Of a stretch of 64,000 bases of DNA, positions 44,279 to 53,641 are shown in pieces (positions within the stretch are counted from its first letter, which is position 1; every line of letters starts with the position of its first letter). Below the pieces are notes generated by a model, which searched no databases, was not told the origin of the DNA, and saw only the letters and a program-made list of their open reading frames with translations. A program made the translations under genes and the position numbers. The stretch is from Longimicrobiales bacterium (GTDB taxonomy: Bacteria; Gemmatimonadota; Gemmatimonadetes; Longimicrobiales; Gaopeijiaceae), in NCBI GenBank assembly GCA_028823235.1, contig JAPKBW010000004.1, positions 142,665-206,664 on the forward strand, read 5' to 3'.

Positions 44279-46504
44279 TCAGACTGATTCGAGGATGGTG
44301 TTTAGCGTCGAGCTCGGCCGGAGCACCGCGCCCGCACGCGTCTGGTCAGGCATGTAGTAGCCACCCACATCCTGCGCGGGCCCCTGCACGCCATTGAGCT
44401 CCGACACGATCTGTGCCTCGTTGTCGGCCAGAGCCGCCGCGACAGGAGCGAATCGCTCTGCCAGAGCGGCATCCGCGGTCTGAGCAGCGAGTGCCTGGGC
44501 CCAATAAAGCGTCAGGTAGAACGTGCTGCCCCGATTGTCGAGCTCCCCCACCTTCCGCGAGGGAGAGCGAGCATTTTCCAGATAGCCTGCCGTGGCTGAG
44601 TCCAGCGCATCTCCGAGCACGAAGGCGCCGGGATTGTCGAACTGCTCGCCGAGGTGCTGAAGTGAGGCAGCAAGGGCCATGTACTCCCCCAGCGAGTCCC
44701 ATCGAAGGTGTCCTTCCTTGCGGAACTGCTGCACATGCTTCGGGGCGGAGCCACCCGCACCCGTCTCAAACAGGCCACCGCCGTTCAGCAACGGGACGAT
44801 CGAAAGCATCCGCGCGCTGGTGCCGATCTCGAGAATTGGGAAGAGATCGGTGAGATAGTCTCGGAGCACGTTTCCTGTGACGGATATGGTGTCTTGTCCA
44901 CGGCGGATCCGCTCGAGCGAGAACGCCATCGCGTCGACCGGTGCCAGGATCTCAATCTGGAGCCCGTCGGTGTCGTGATCCTCGAGATATGCGTCGACCT
45001 TGATGATGATTTCGGCGTCGTGCGCACGGTTCCGGTCGAGCCAGAACACGGCAGGGGCGCCGGACGCTCGCGCCCGTGTCACGGCCAGCTTCACCCAGTC
45101 GCGCACGGGTTCGTCTTTCGTCTGACACGCGCGCCACACGTCGCCCGCGTCGACTTCGTGCTCGAGCAGCGTCGATCCGTCGGTGGCGACGACCCGGACC
45201 GTGCCCGCCGCAGCGATCTCGAACGTCTTGTCATGCGACCCGTACTCCTCCGCTTTCTGGGCCATGAGGCCCACATTCGGCACGCTGCCCATGGTCGACG
45301 GGTCGAACTGGCCGTGCTCCCGACAATCACGAACGACGGCGTCATAGATGCCGGCATAGCTCGAGTCGGGAATGACTGCCTTCGTGTCCTGGAGCTCGCC
45401 GTCCCCGTTCCAGAGGCGGCCCGAATCGCGAACCATGGGTGGCATCGAAGCGTCGATGATGATGTCACTCGGGACGTGCAGATTGGTGATCCCGCGGTCC
45501 GAATCAACCATCGCGATCGCGGCCCGGTTCTCGTAGGTCGCCTGGATGTCCGCTTCTATGGCAGCCCGAGCGCTGTCCGGCAGTGACGTGATCTTCGCAA
45601 TCACGTCGCCGAAGCCGTTGTTCACATCGACACCGAGCTCGTCGAACGTCGCACCGTGTTTCACAAAGACGTCCGCAAAGAACACCCGAACCGCGTGACC
45701 GAAAATGATTGGGTCGGAGACCTTCATCATCGTGGCCTTCAGGTGCAGTGAGAACAGGACGCCCTGCTCTTTTGCGTCGTCGAGAGCCGTCGCCAGAAAA
45801 GCAACGAGGGCCGACCTGCTCATATAAGTCGCGTCGAGAACCTCACCTGACTGGAGTGGAAGGGACGGCATCAACGTCGTGACCGTACCATCAGCGGCGA
45901 CATGCTCGATTCGAGCGGTCGCGGCAGCGGCCAGCGTGACGGACCTCTCGTTGTGGAAAAAGTCACCGGAGTCCATCGTCGAGACATGCGTGTTCGAGTC
46001 CTCCGGCCAGGCTTTCATGCGTGGCGGATGGGCCCGAGCAAACTGTTTCACAGCTTTGGGTGCGCGTCGATCTGAATTCCCCTGGCGCAGCACGGGGTTC
46101 ACCGCGCTGCCTTTGACCTTGTCGTACCGAGCCTTGGTAGCGCGTTCCTCGTCGGTCGCTGACTCATCCGGGTAGTCCGGGATCGCATACCCCTTCGCCT
46201 GCAGTTCGGCGATGCACGCCTTCAGCTGGGGAATCGAAGCGCTGATGTTCGGCAACTTGATGACGTTGGCTTCCGGGGTCTCCACGAGCTTCCCCAGTTC
46301 AGCTAGGTCATCGGACACGCGCTGATCGTCCCTGAGGGCATCGGCCTGGACCGAAAGGATTCGACCGGCCAGCGAGATATCGCGCGTCTCGACCGGGACC
46401 CCGGTCGCTCCTGCAAAGGCCCGGATCACAGGCAAAAACACATGCGTCGCCAGCTGAGGTGCTTCGTCGGTCCAAGTGTAGATGATCGAGGGTGATCGGC
46501 TCAT
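44279..46504 (-). CDS. icd: Isocitrate dehydrogenase, NADP-dependent, monomeric type
   Basis: It oxidises isocitrate to 2-oxoglutarate, in the TCA cycle. The 741-residue single-chain form is much larger than the dimeric enzyme and is unrelated in layout. Diagnostic blocks are [81 protein letters not shown] and the C-terminal [18 protein letters not shown]. It is the first gene of the long minus-strand block and is divergent from the orphan gene at 46582. Confidence 0.95.
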   Translation of the reverse strand: MSRSPSIIYTWTDEAPQLATHVFLPVIRAFAGATGVPVETRDISLAGRILSVQADALRDDQRVSDDLAELGKLVETPEANVIKLPNISASIPQLKACIAELQAKGYAIPDYPDESATDEERATKARYDKVKGSAVNPVLRQGNSDRRAPKAVKQFARAHPPRMKAWPEDSNTHVSTMDSGDFFHNERSVTLAAAATARIEHVAADGTVTTLMPSLPLQSGEVLDATYMSRSALVAFLATALDDAKEQGVLFSLHLKATMMKVSDPIIFGHAVRVFFADVFVKHGATFDELGVDVNNGFGDVIAKITSLPDSARAAIEADIQATYENRAAIAMVDSDRGITNLHVPSDIIIDASMPPMVRDSGRLWNGDGELQDTKAVIPDSSYAGIYDAVVRDCREHGQFDPSTMGSVPNVGLMAQKAEEYGSHDKTFEIAAAGTVRVVATDGSTLLEHEVDAGDVWRACQTKDEPVRDWVKLAVTRARASGAPAVFWLDRNRAHDAEIIIKVDAYLEDHDTDGLQIEILAPVDAMAFSLERIRRGQDTISVTGNVLRDYLTDLFPILEIGTSARMLSIVPLLNGGGLFETGAGGSAPKHVQQFRKEGHLRWDSLGEYMALAASLQHLGEQFDNPGAFVLGDALDSATAGYLENARSPSRKVGELDNRGSTFYLTLYWAQALAAQTADAALAERFAPVAAALADNEAQIVSELNGVQGPAQDVGGYYMPDQTRAGAVLRPSSTLNTILESV

Positions 46505-46581
46505 CGAGATTCGAATGGGATGGCGTGACGGGCACCGAAAAAGGCACCGCTGGACACGACAATATAAAAGGGGTGGCGGCC

Positions 46582-47076
46582 ATGAGCGAAACGTTAGGGT
46601 CTACAACGCGGCAGCAGGGGAAAGTGTGCCAGGCTCTCAACGAGCTGGAGCGGCGCGAAGATGGGGAACTGCCTCAGCTCCAGGTCACGCTCTCCGCTCG
46701 AGAGGGTGAGGCCATCGTCTCGATGCACGTGGACAAGAGAAGGACCAGCCGGCGGAAGACGAGCACTACGTCGCTACTGCGGTCTCACAGAGCTCAAGTC
46801 GTTCCTTTTGCATGGACTGGGAAGTCGCCGCAACCGAACGAAGACAGTCGCTTCTGCCTACACCATTACTGGCCCGAGAAGGCAGGCGGAATCGTCGTGG
46901 AATCCTTAACAGCAACAGGTGGATCTCCGCAGGCATTCCGGGCTTTGCTGAAAGCCGAAATCGAGATGGGACTCCTGCCCAATCTCATGTACGACTACGA
47001 CGCCACGGGTGAGCTACGCGAGTTCGACGTGGAGATGCTCGAAACGCCTAGCGGCCGCGTCACGTCAGAATCCTGA
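46582..47076 (+). CDS. Hypothetical protein (possible frameshifts)
   Basis: This 164-residue frame starts at ATG 46582 with GGGGTGG upstream and a TATAAA-like element at 46563. I do not recognise the family. The N-terminal third ([31 protein letters not shown]) and C-terminal third ([35 protein letters not shown]) look like protein, but the middle 46738-46850 has poor codon character. Another frame there reads [18 protein letters not shown], so two compensating shifts may have occurred. It converges on the PAP2 gene with a 12-base overlap at the 3' ends. Confidence 0.45.
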   Translation: MSETLGSTTRQQGKVCQALNELERREDGELPQLQVTLSAREGEAIVSMHVDKRRTSRRKTSTTSLLRSHRAQVVPFAWTGKSPQPNEDSRFCLHHYWPEKAGGIVVESLTATGGSPQAFRALLKAEIEMGLLPNLMYDYDATGELREFDVEMLETPSGRVTSES

Positions 47077-47988
47077 GCCGAGAAGGATGGCGATGAGGCT
47101 GCCGGCGAGAGCACTCCCACTCATCTGCAGCAGCGCGCTGCCAGAGGGGAGAGGCAGGCTGCCCCGATGGAGAAGTGGGACAGTCACACCGCTCATGAGC
47201 CCAAGGGCAGATCCGGACAGCACATCCGTGGGAAAGTGCTGTCCTGCCTCAACTCGGAGTTTGGATGTCGATGCGGCAAGAGCACCGCCCAGAAACCCGA
47301 CGCTGACACGTTCGAACCAGTGCGCGTCCGGCCGATAAAGAAGGTGCTCCGTCATGGCCAATCCGGTAGCAGTCCACGCAGCGGATGCATGTCCGGACGG
47401 CATCGAGACAAAGGCACGCTCTCGCGACGGGTCGTAGTACTCATCATCCGGACGCTGATCAGACGGGAGATACGCAAATGGGCGAGGACGGCTGAACGCC
47501 GATTTTCCGAGAGAGGTTGCGCCCATTGAGACGAAGAATGTCTCCGCCCAGACCCCAAGACGCGGGCCCATCGCATGCCATCGGTCTCCATCGGGCCCGG
47601 TGAGTGCTGCAAGCGCCCATGGCATGAGCAAAGCAGCATTTCGGGTCCAGTCACTCGCCGTGAGGGCACTCATGCTCCGATTGCCGACGATATTTCGGTC
47701 CACGGAGAGCTTGATCGTGCTCGCATCGAGTCCTTCGACCGGAACCGGCTGGACATCGATATCGATGAGGAATCCAGCCCCCATCATGCCGACACCGAGG
47801 GCCCCTGTGGTGATTTCGCGGGTGCGCCCGAAACTCGGGTAAGCGCCTGTGTGACGCGCAGCCTCCGCCGCGGTCTCGGGCTGTACCGGGCGTTCCTGTG
47901 TGAGCGCCGGACTGGGAAGTGCCGCGATGCAGAGCAGTGCAGCTAGGGCCGAAATGGGTGCGCGGCCCCGCCGCGAGTTCGTCTTCAT
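47065..47988 (-). CDS. PAP2-family phosphatase, exported
   Basis: This membrane/periplasmic phosphatase has the PAP2 triple motif: KSAFSRPRP, the PSGH (SMPSGHASAAW) and the third motif STSKLRVEAGQHFPTD. ATG 47988 gives 307 residues with a signal-like hydrophobic start (ALAALLCIAALPSPALTQ). Longer frames to 48681 are antisense to imuB and are rejected. The family acts on lipid phosphates such as undecaprenyl pyrophosphate or phosphatidate. The gene is divergent from imuB; the shared upstream region holds phased TTCGG repeats. Confidence 0.9.
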   Translation of the reverse strand: MKTNSRRGRAPISALAALLCIAALPSPALTQERPVQPETAAEAARHTGAYPSFGRTREITTGALGVGMMGAGFLIDIDVQPVPVEGLDASTIKLSVDRNIVGNRSMSALTASDWTRNAALLMPWALAALTGPDGDRWHAMGPRLGVWAETFFVSMGATSLGKSAFSRPRPFAYLPSDQRPDDEYYDPSRERAFVSMPSGHASAAWTATGLAMTEHLLYRPDAHWFERVSVGFLGGALAASTSKLRVEAGQHFPTDVLSGSALGLMSGVTVPLLHRGSLPLPSGSALLQMSGSALAGSLIAILLGSGF

Positions 47989-48117
47989 GCGCACAACTTC
48001 GCAATACGTGCGGTCAGGTGGAACTAGCAACTGTGGGACATCGTGTATGCGATACGGTGTAAAAAGGGTGTTCTCAGTGAATTCGCACGCTCTTAGGTCT
48101 GGTTGCACGCCGTATAT

Positions 48118-48157
48118 ATTCGGTATATGTTCGGTATTCATTTCGGTTTTTATTCGG
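48118..48157. promoter_or_regulatory. Four phased TTCGG repeats upstream of imuB (possible LexA operator)
   Basis: TTCGG occurs at 48119, 48130, 48142 and 48153, spaced 11, 12 and 11 bases, so all face the same helix side. The first two copies read ATTC-N7-GTTC and the next interval keeps a seven-base spacer, very close to the alphaproteobacterial SOS box GTTC-N7-GTTC. They lie about 110 bases before the imuB start and about 130 before the PAP2 start. Damage-inducible control of imuB is a reasonable inference, not proven. Confidence 0.5.
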
Positions 48158-48249
48158 TGCCAATCCCCGGTTCCGACTGGGTTGTGACGCGGCGGTGTGT
48201 GTGGATGCTTCGGGGCCGGGGATCGCCGTCCCTGCAATTCTCGTAAAGG

Positions 48250-49698
48250 GTGTCCGCTATAGCCATGTCCCGGCCTCAGTCGATTGTTCAACGTGTTCCC
48301 ACCCCCCAGAGCGGTCGAGGGTGGGCTCCGGACAGCGCCGCATCCCAAGACTGGCTGACCGCTTCCGCCCCTGACTCCGGCTGGACAAACGGCCCTGGCG
48401 CGGGCAGCGCTTTCCTCCCAGCATCCCAACGCACCTCTGCAGGTAGTCGTCAGGCCCTCTGTCTCTGGCTTCCCACCTTCGAGCTCCGCCTCGAGCTCGT
48501 ACGCACCCCTGAGCTCGACAGCGCCTCGGTGGCCCTGCTCTCTCCCGGTGAAAGCACACGGCGCACCGTATGGCAGGTCTCTGAGCGCGCCTATGAGGCG
48601 GGAGTCCGCCCCGGCCAGCTCGTTTCTCAGGCGGTATCGCTCTGCACCGCACTGACCCTGCTCGAGCCCGACCCGGCCCACTACGACGCGGCAGTCGAGA
48701 CGATGCTAGAGGTCCTGACGGAGATCACCCCGGTCATCGAACCAGCAGGCCGCGGGAGGGTTTTTCTCGGCATGGACGGCCTCGAACGCCTCTTCGGCTC
48801 CCCTCCTCGCCTGATCGACCGTGCGCTGAGATCTCTTTTTCGCGTATTCCCCTCCCCCCTCGTCGCCGCGACCCGTGCCGGCATGGCACCTGGCAAGTTC
48901 GGAGCATGGGTCGCCGCGGCCTCAGTCCGGTCTGGACAGCCCGTCATCGTCCCCGAAGAGCGACTCAGCGCATTCTTTGCCCAATGCCCTGTCGGAACAC
49001 TTCCGGTTGATCCTCTCGTCGTCCATCGGCTCGAACGCCTGGGAATCGCCACCCTCGGAGACTTACGGCGCTTTCCCGAGCCTTCTCTCGTCTCACAATT
49101 CGGTGAAGACGGGAAAAACGCACTCGCCTGGGCCACGGCTAGCCGCATCGACTCGGTCCGTCCATGGCATCGGCCGCGCCCTGTCCGGGTTTCACTCGAG
49201 TTTCCGAATCCGGTGGGCATAACCGAGACACTGCACGTGGCCCTCGATCGACTCGCAGAGCGCGCCCTGGCTCGTCCGACCCGCCGCGGTCGAAGCGTGA
49301 CCGGCGTACGCATGGGCGCGCGCCTCGAGGGTGGTGGCTCCTGGTTCGTCGAAACAGTGCTGCGAGAAGCCACCTCTGATCGTGAACGAATCGCTGCCCC
49401 GTTACGTGCGAAGATGGCGATCTCACCCCCTCCTAAGGCGGTCGAGGCACTCCTGCTCGAGCTGACGAACTTCGGAGTCGCGAGCACTCAGACGAGCCTC
49501 TTCGATCGCAAAGTCGGCAGCAGTCGAAACAATGAAGGACACGACTTCAGTAAAGACGAAGTGCCTGTCAATATTAGAGATGCGATCAAAGAGTTAAAGT
49601 TACGTCTAGGTCACTCTCCACTATACCGGGTCGTGGAGATCGATCCGTGGTCCCGGATCCCAGAACGACGCCATGCACTGCTGAGCTTCGACCCGTGA
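48250..49698 (+). CDS. imuB: ImuB-like inactive Y-family DNA polymerase
   Basis: This 482-residue protein belongs to the Y-family polymerase-like ImuB group, which in other bacteria coordinates mutagenic repair with DnaE2. The conserved core starts at LCLWLPTFELRLELVRT, followed by VSERAYEAGVRPGQLVSQA, GLERLFGSP and a helix-hairpin-helix-like region (LGIATLGDLRRFPEPSLVSQFGEDG). The residues where active enzymes have catalytic DxD and DE pairs are not conserved. About 66 N-terminal residues are low-complexity and unusual. GTG 48250 and ATG 48265 are both possible starts. DUF6504 and recX follow; imuA and dnaE2 are not in view. Confidence 0.88.
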   Translation: MSAIAMSRPQSIVQRVPTPQSGRGWAPDSAASQDWLTASAPDSGWTNGPGAGSAFLPASQRTSAGSRQALCLWLPTFELRLELVRTPELDSASVALLSPGESTRRTVWQVSERAYEAGVRPGQLVSQAVSLCTALTLLEPDPAHYDAAVETMLEVLTEITPVIEPAGRGRVFLGMDGLERLFGSPPRLIDRALRSLFRVFPSPLVAATRAGMAPGKFGAWVAAASVRSGQPVIVPEERLSAFFAQCPVGTLPVDPLVVHRLERLGIATLGDLRRFPEPSLVSQFGEDGKNALAWATASRIDSVRPWHRPRPVRVSLEFPNPVGITETLHVALDRLAERALARPTRRGRSVTGVRMGARLEGGGSWFVETVLREATSDRERIAAPLRAKMAISPPPKAVEALLLELTNFGVASTQTSLFDRKVGSSRNNEGHDFSKDEVPVNIRDAIKELKLRLGHSPLYRVVEIDPWSRIPERRHALLSFDP

Positions 49699-49708
49699 GG
49701 ACGATTCA

Positions 49709-49975
49709 GTGAGCCAGCGCCCTCGCCTCAAGGCACTCGGTCAACCGAAACTCGTCGTCGTGCGCACGGACGAACAGGGCGACCCTGTCCATGTGCGTCT
49801 TCCCGGGAAAACAGCCCGGCGAGTCGCAGTCATTCGCGAGCGCTGGCAGATCGACGACGAGTGGTGGCGGCAGGCGATTTCGCGGGAATATCGGACGATC
49901 ATACTCGACGACGGACGGGTGCTCACACTGTACCACGATCTGATCGATGGCGTGTGGTACGTGCAGAAAGGGTAA
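49709..49975 (+). CDS. Small DUF6504-like protein of the ImuB cassette
   Basis: This 88-residue protein has a pattern common next to imuB genes: VVVRTDEQGDPVHVRLPGKTARRVAVIRERWQIDDEWWR, REYRTIILDDGRVLTLYHDL, and the ending GVWYVQKG. The function of this family is not known to me beyond its association with ImuB/DnaE2 cassettes. The GTG start lies 11 bases after the imuB stop with GAGG before it. The order imuB-DUF6504-recX is in one direction. Confidence 0.8.
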   Translation: MSQRPRLKALGQPKLVVVRTDEQGDPVHVRLPGKTARRVAVIRERWQIDDEWWRQAISREYRTIILDDGRVLTLYHDLIDGVWYVQKG

Positions 49976-50063
49976 GAACGGCCCGAGCAAGCATTCCCCC
50001 GCCCTCTCTGCCTCACCACCTTGAAGGCCAACCCAACGTTGTCGCCATCCACGGAAAGGATCC

Positions 50064-50768
50064 GTGACCACCCCGCACATCACTCGCGTTCAGCCGATCC
50101 GTCCACGTGGCCTCAAGGTCCGGATCCACCTCGATGGTGGTGAACCCTTCGAGATCACGCTCGAAGCGCTCGAGCGAAGTCGCCTCGGCGTCGGGGATGA
50201 CCTTCCTCCCGACCGACAGCACCAACTGATCAACGACGATCAGGATATTCGAGTCCGCGACGCCGCCTTCAATCTCATCTCGTACAGCGCCCGCACCCGG
50301 GCAGAGCTGAAACGACGCCTCCGGCAGAAGGGATTTCATCCCGCACGTATCGACGTCTGTCTCGACCGCCTGGAGGAAATGGGGTTTGTTGACGACAAGG
50401 CGGTCGCTGCTGCATTCGTCCGGGATCGACTTCTCCATCGACCGCGGGGAAAAGCAGCTCTCTCTTCGGAACTCCGCAGCAAGGGAGTCGCAGGCGACCT
50501 CGCCACAGACACCATCGACCAGGTGTTCAAGACGCAGGAGACCAGCGACATCGACCTCGCACGAGAAATGGCCACAAAGTGGGTCGCCAGACAGAATGCC
50601 GGGGCCCTTGAGGCACTTGCTTCCGACAGTGGCTCACCCGCGAAAGCCAAGGCACGGCGGCGCCTCATGGGCTATCTCAGTCGCAGAGGCTTCCGCGGAG
50701 AAGCGATGGGTGAGGGGATGACGGTCGCTGCGCAGATCGCACGCGGACGCGGCGCTCAACCCTCCTAG
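50064..50768 (+). CDS. recX: Regulatory protein RecX
   Basis: RecX binds RecA and limits its filaments. The 234-residue protein has repeats of three-helix motifs: AFNLISYSARTRAELKRRLRQKGFHPARIDVCLDRLEEMGFVDD and the second set ALSSELRSKGVAGDLATDTIDQV, then RRLMGYLSRRGFRGEAM. An N-terminal beta-rich extension (ITRVQPIRPRGLKVRIHLDGGEP) is typical. It is 88 bases after DUF6504 with AAGGA just before the GTG start. recA is not adjacent. Confidence 0.93.
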   Translation: MTTPHITRVQPIRPRGLKVRIHLDGGEPFEITLEALERSRLGVGDDLPPDRQHQLINDDQDIRVRDAAFNLISYSARTRAELKRRLRQKGFHPARIDVCLDRLEEMGFVDDKAVAAAFVRDRLLHRPRGKAALSSELRSKGVAGDLATDTIDQVFKTQETSDIDLAREMATKWVARQNAGALEALASDSGSPAKAKARRRLMGYLSRRGFRGEAMGEGMTVAAQIARGRGAQPS

Positions 50769-50913
50769 CCGATCGTCGCCGTCCCCGCCACAGGTGGCAC
50801 AAAGTCGGTGGTCCAGATCCGCTCAAGTGCCTGCTGATCGGAAAAAAGAAGTAGGTCCCGATCCAGCATTAGGAGCCTAACAACTAACCGGCCGGCCGGC
50901 GGCGATTCTCAGG

Positions 50914-51573
50914 CTACCCTTTGTCCAAGCCGTGCTCGACGACGAAGCGTGTCAGCCCAGCTACGGTCCGGACCCGCAGCTTGTCCATAACGCGCTCACG
51001 GTGTGTCTCGATCGTTCTCGGTGAAATGTCGAGCTTGTCCCCGGCCTCCCGGTTCGTGTGGCCCTCTGCAATCAACAGAAGTACCTCTGTCTCACGCGGG
51101 GTCAGGGAATCGAGTCGTGTCCGAAGCTGCTGCTCTTCGATTTCCTGTCGCAGTCCCACACTGAGTTGCTGACTGACCTGAGCAGTGAAGTACTCCCGGC
51201 CCTCGTATACAGCTCGCACGGCATCGCGCAGTTCCGCCGGAGAGACATCCTTGAGGACATAACCGTCAGCCCCGGACCGGACCGCCTGAAGCACGTACTC
51301 GGGTTCGTCGTGCATCGAGAGGATCAGTATACGGACCGAAACTCCAGCAGCCCGCAATTCCCGCGTCACGTCGAGACCGGACTTGCCGGGCATGTTCACG
51401 TCGAGGACGAGGACATCAGGCTGAACATCGGCCACGAGCGCGATGGCCGCGTCACCGGCCTGGGCTTCACCCACAACGTGGAAGCCATCCTCCCCATCCA
51501 GAACGCCGCGCACGCCCTGGCGCACGACCTCGTGATCGTCCGCAATTACGATTCGAAGCCCCACGTCACTCAT
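50914..51573 (-). CDS. NarL/FixJ-type response regulator
   Basis: This 219-residue two-component regulator has a receiver domain with the phospho-acceptor Asp in DVLVLDVNMPG and LILSMHDEPEYV...VLKDV with the conserved Lys. The C-terminal LuxR/GerE helix-turn-helix is LTPRETEVLLLIAEGHTNREAGDKLDISPRTIETHRERVMDKL. It overlaps the histidine-kinase gene by four bases (ATGA), so it is the cognate regulator. Targets are unknown; the divergent transketolase-like gene beyond the kinase is a possible one. Confidence 0.93.
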   Translation of the reverse strand: MSDVGLRIVIADDHEVVRQGVRGVLDGEDGFHVVGEAQAGDAAIALVADVQPDVLVLDVNMPGKSGLDVTRELRAAGVSVRILILSMHDEPEYVLQAVRSGADGYVLKDVSPAELRDAVRAVYEGREYFTAQVSQQLSVGLRQEIEEQQLRTRLDSLTPRETEVLLLIAEGHTNREAGDKLDISPRTIETHRERVMDKLRVRTVAGLTRFVVEHGLDKG

Positions 51574-53393
51574 CGACTGCCCCTCTCCGGTGTCCCATCG
51601 TGGTCCTCGATATCTGACGCGATCGGGACTCGCACGATCACTCGAGCCCCTCCCTCTCTACGGTTCTCGATCCTGAGATCACCCCCGAACTGCCCAACCC
51701 GTTCCCGGATGCCTGCCAGACCACCCCGACTCCTCAGTCGTTCCATAGCATCATCCGGAAACCCCGGGCCATCGTCTTCAACACAGAGACGCACCACGTG
51801 ATGGATAGCCGACAACGAGACCGTGATCTCGGTATCGGCCCCGTGGCGCACAGCATTGGACAGAGCCTCCTGCATAGAGCGGTAGAGCGCGCTCTCGATA
51901 TCAGATGTCAGAAGCGGCAGTGCGTGCGGTGCCAAGAACACCACGCGCAGCACATCGGCATCGTCAAAATCCCTTGCGAGGCCGCGCATGGCTGGGACCA
52001 GCCCGAGGTCGTCGAGGGCAACCGGACGAAGGTCCCGGGTGACACTGCGGATCCCCTTGATTCCTTCTCCGAGTAGCGATCGCGCACGTTCAAGATCGGG
52101 CGCGGTGGCGTCGTCGCTCCGCTCTGCGATGACTCCGAGCTGAAGATTGAGCGCAGCCAGCACCTGCGCGGTCTCGTCGTGCAACTCGCGCCATATCCGA
52201 TGGCGCTCCTCCTCATGCTGATGGATCATCCGAGTCTGCAGACGCTCGAGCTCTTCCGTCCGAGCGGTCAGGTCCTTGTGCAGGTCCTCATTCGCGAGTG
52301 CCGCACCGACCTGCTGGCCAAAGGCCAGCAGGAACTCGCTATCGAGTACGGTGAAGGGATCTCGCACCGCACCGACGACCACGAGTGCGCCCACTACATC
52401 CTCCTCGCCGATGATCGGGAGGGCCGCGGTGTAGGCATGTTGATCGCCGGGTGCGGTTCCGGCCACCGCAGTCCCCGGCCTCGCTCGGGTCACGTGTGGG
52501 ACGCGCTCGGCACGCACCCGCTCAGCGCCTCGCAGCGCGGCTTCAGGGGATCCCTCAAAGGGCCAGAGTGCGGCGACACCCGCACCTTGAACAAAATGTC
52601 CACCGCCCGGAGTGACCAACCAAAGCGCGGAGCCATGCACGCCACGCAAAGAGAGCGCCCGGCGCAGCATCGCCTCAGCGACCGGCTCCTCGGCAGAGAG
52701 TCGACCCTGAAGCTCTCCCGACAACGCGGTGAGACTCTTCAGCCCTTGGTCCAAATCCTCGAGAACAAGCAGAAGAATTCCCAAACCGACGCTGATCTCA
52801 AATCCGATGTCGAGATAGTAGCCCCAGGGATTCCACGTCCCCTGCGACCGAAGCACGAGGTAGTCGAGATGGTGGAATGCCCACAGGAACAGTACAGCGG
52901 CAAGGAATCGGCCCGCTGGCGACCGGACAAGGCGGTCGTACTGAAGAAACGCCCACCCAGCGCCGGCGGTCGTCAGTGAGAGAAACGCCACCATCGGGAC
53001 AGCGGCCAGCAGGATGTCATCAACAATGTAGATGCCGATGAAGGACCATATCACCGGGAAAAAGGAGAGGGCTGCATAACCCGCCCTCCACTCCGCTCGT
53101 TGAGAGAAGACCATCGCGGCCCACAGGAACGCTCCAGCGGTCCACCCAGCCGTGACCTGGTGCCAGAACAACCAGACCTGACTCTCCGTCATCTCGAACG
53201 CGATCATCGCCCCGACCCTCAGCGCATAGATCGCCCATGCTATCGTCCACAGAGCGAAGTACCGCCGCCGGTACCGCCAGTTGAGGCTGGCACATAGGCC
53301 CACCAGTCCGAGAGTCACAGCAAGCTGCAGATAAGCAGCCGCCAGTTCGGCGTGTCCGGTGGTCAGAAAGGTCAGATCCATGGTCAGGAACAT
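51570..53393 (-). CDS. Membrane sensor histidine kinase (HisKA_3 type)
   Basis: This 607-residue sensor kinase has about seven hydrophobic N-terminal segments (first 240 residues), a GAF-like region, a HisKA_3 dimerisation helix with the phospho-acceptor His in HRIWRELHDETAQVLAALNLQL, and a HATPase domain (EALSNAVRHG, EDDGPGFPDDA, GGLAGIRERV). Starts at ATG 53393 or 53381 are plausible; the longer frame to 53639 is spurious. It pairs with the NarL-type regulator. The signal is unknown. Confidence 0.9.
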   Translation of the reverse strand: MFLTMDLTFLTTGHAELAAAYLQLAVTLGLVGLCASLNWRYRRRYFALWTIAWAIYALRVGAMIAFEMTESQVWLFWHQVTAGWTAGAFLWAAMVFSQRAEWRAGYAALSFFPVIWSFIGIYIVDDILLAAVPMVAFLSLTTAGAGWAFLQYDRLVRSPAGRFLAAVLFLWAFHHLDYLVLRSQGTWNPWGYYLDIGFEISVGLGILLLVLEDLDQGLKSLTALSGELQGRLSAEEPVAEAMLRRALSLRGVHGSALWLVTPGGGHFVQGAGVAALWPFEGSPEAALRGAERVRAERVPHVTRARPGTAVAGTAPGDQHAYTAALPIIGEEDVVGALVVVGAVRDPFTVLDSEFLLAFGQQVGAALANEDLHKDLTARTEELERLQTRMIHQHEEERHRIWRELHDETAQVLAALNLQLGVIAERSDDATAPDLERARSLLGEGIKGIRSVTRDLRPVALDDLGLVPAMRGLARDFDDADVLRVVFLAPHALPLLTSDIESALYRSMQEALSNAVRHGADTEITVSLSAIHHVVRLCVEDDGPGFPDDAMERLRSRGGLAGIRERVGQFGGDLRIENRREGGARVIVRVPIASDIEDHDGTPERGSR

Positions 53394-53641
53394 CCGACTG
53401 ACTCGACGACGCTGCAACAGCTTGCGAGACGTGGCGTCCAGAACGATCCTCCGCCCGCACGAGGAACTGGCCGAGGCGGTCCGCCGCATGGGTGAGGCAG
53501 CCCACGACGCCGACGGCTTCACGCACTTCCTGCAGTCCGGTGTCGGGCTCACCTTGTAGGCTGACCGCCCCACGTCAGTCCTCCGGATCGACTCTCGCAT
53601 ACTGTCGGCTTCGCCCGACCTCATCCGAACCAAGACCACTC

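Noticed and set aside
47989..48681. N-terminal extension of the PAP2 frame
   Set aside because: The extension is antisense to imuB, and the ATG at 47988 begins a signal peptide.
50765..50869. A 34-codon minus frame between recX and the response regulator (MLDRDLLLFSDQQALERIW, then TDFVPPVAGTAIG)
   Set aside because: It looks protein-like but is very short, has a weak ribosome site and overlaps the recX stop; more likely chance or a remnant.
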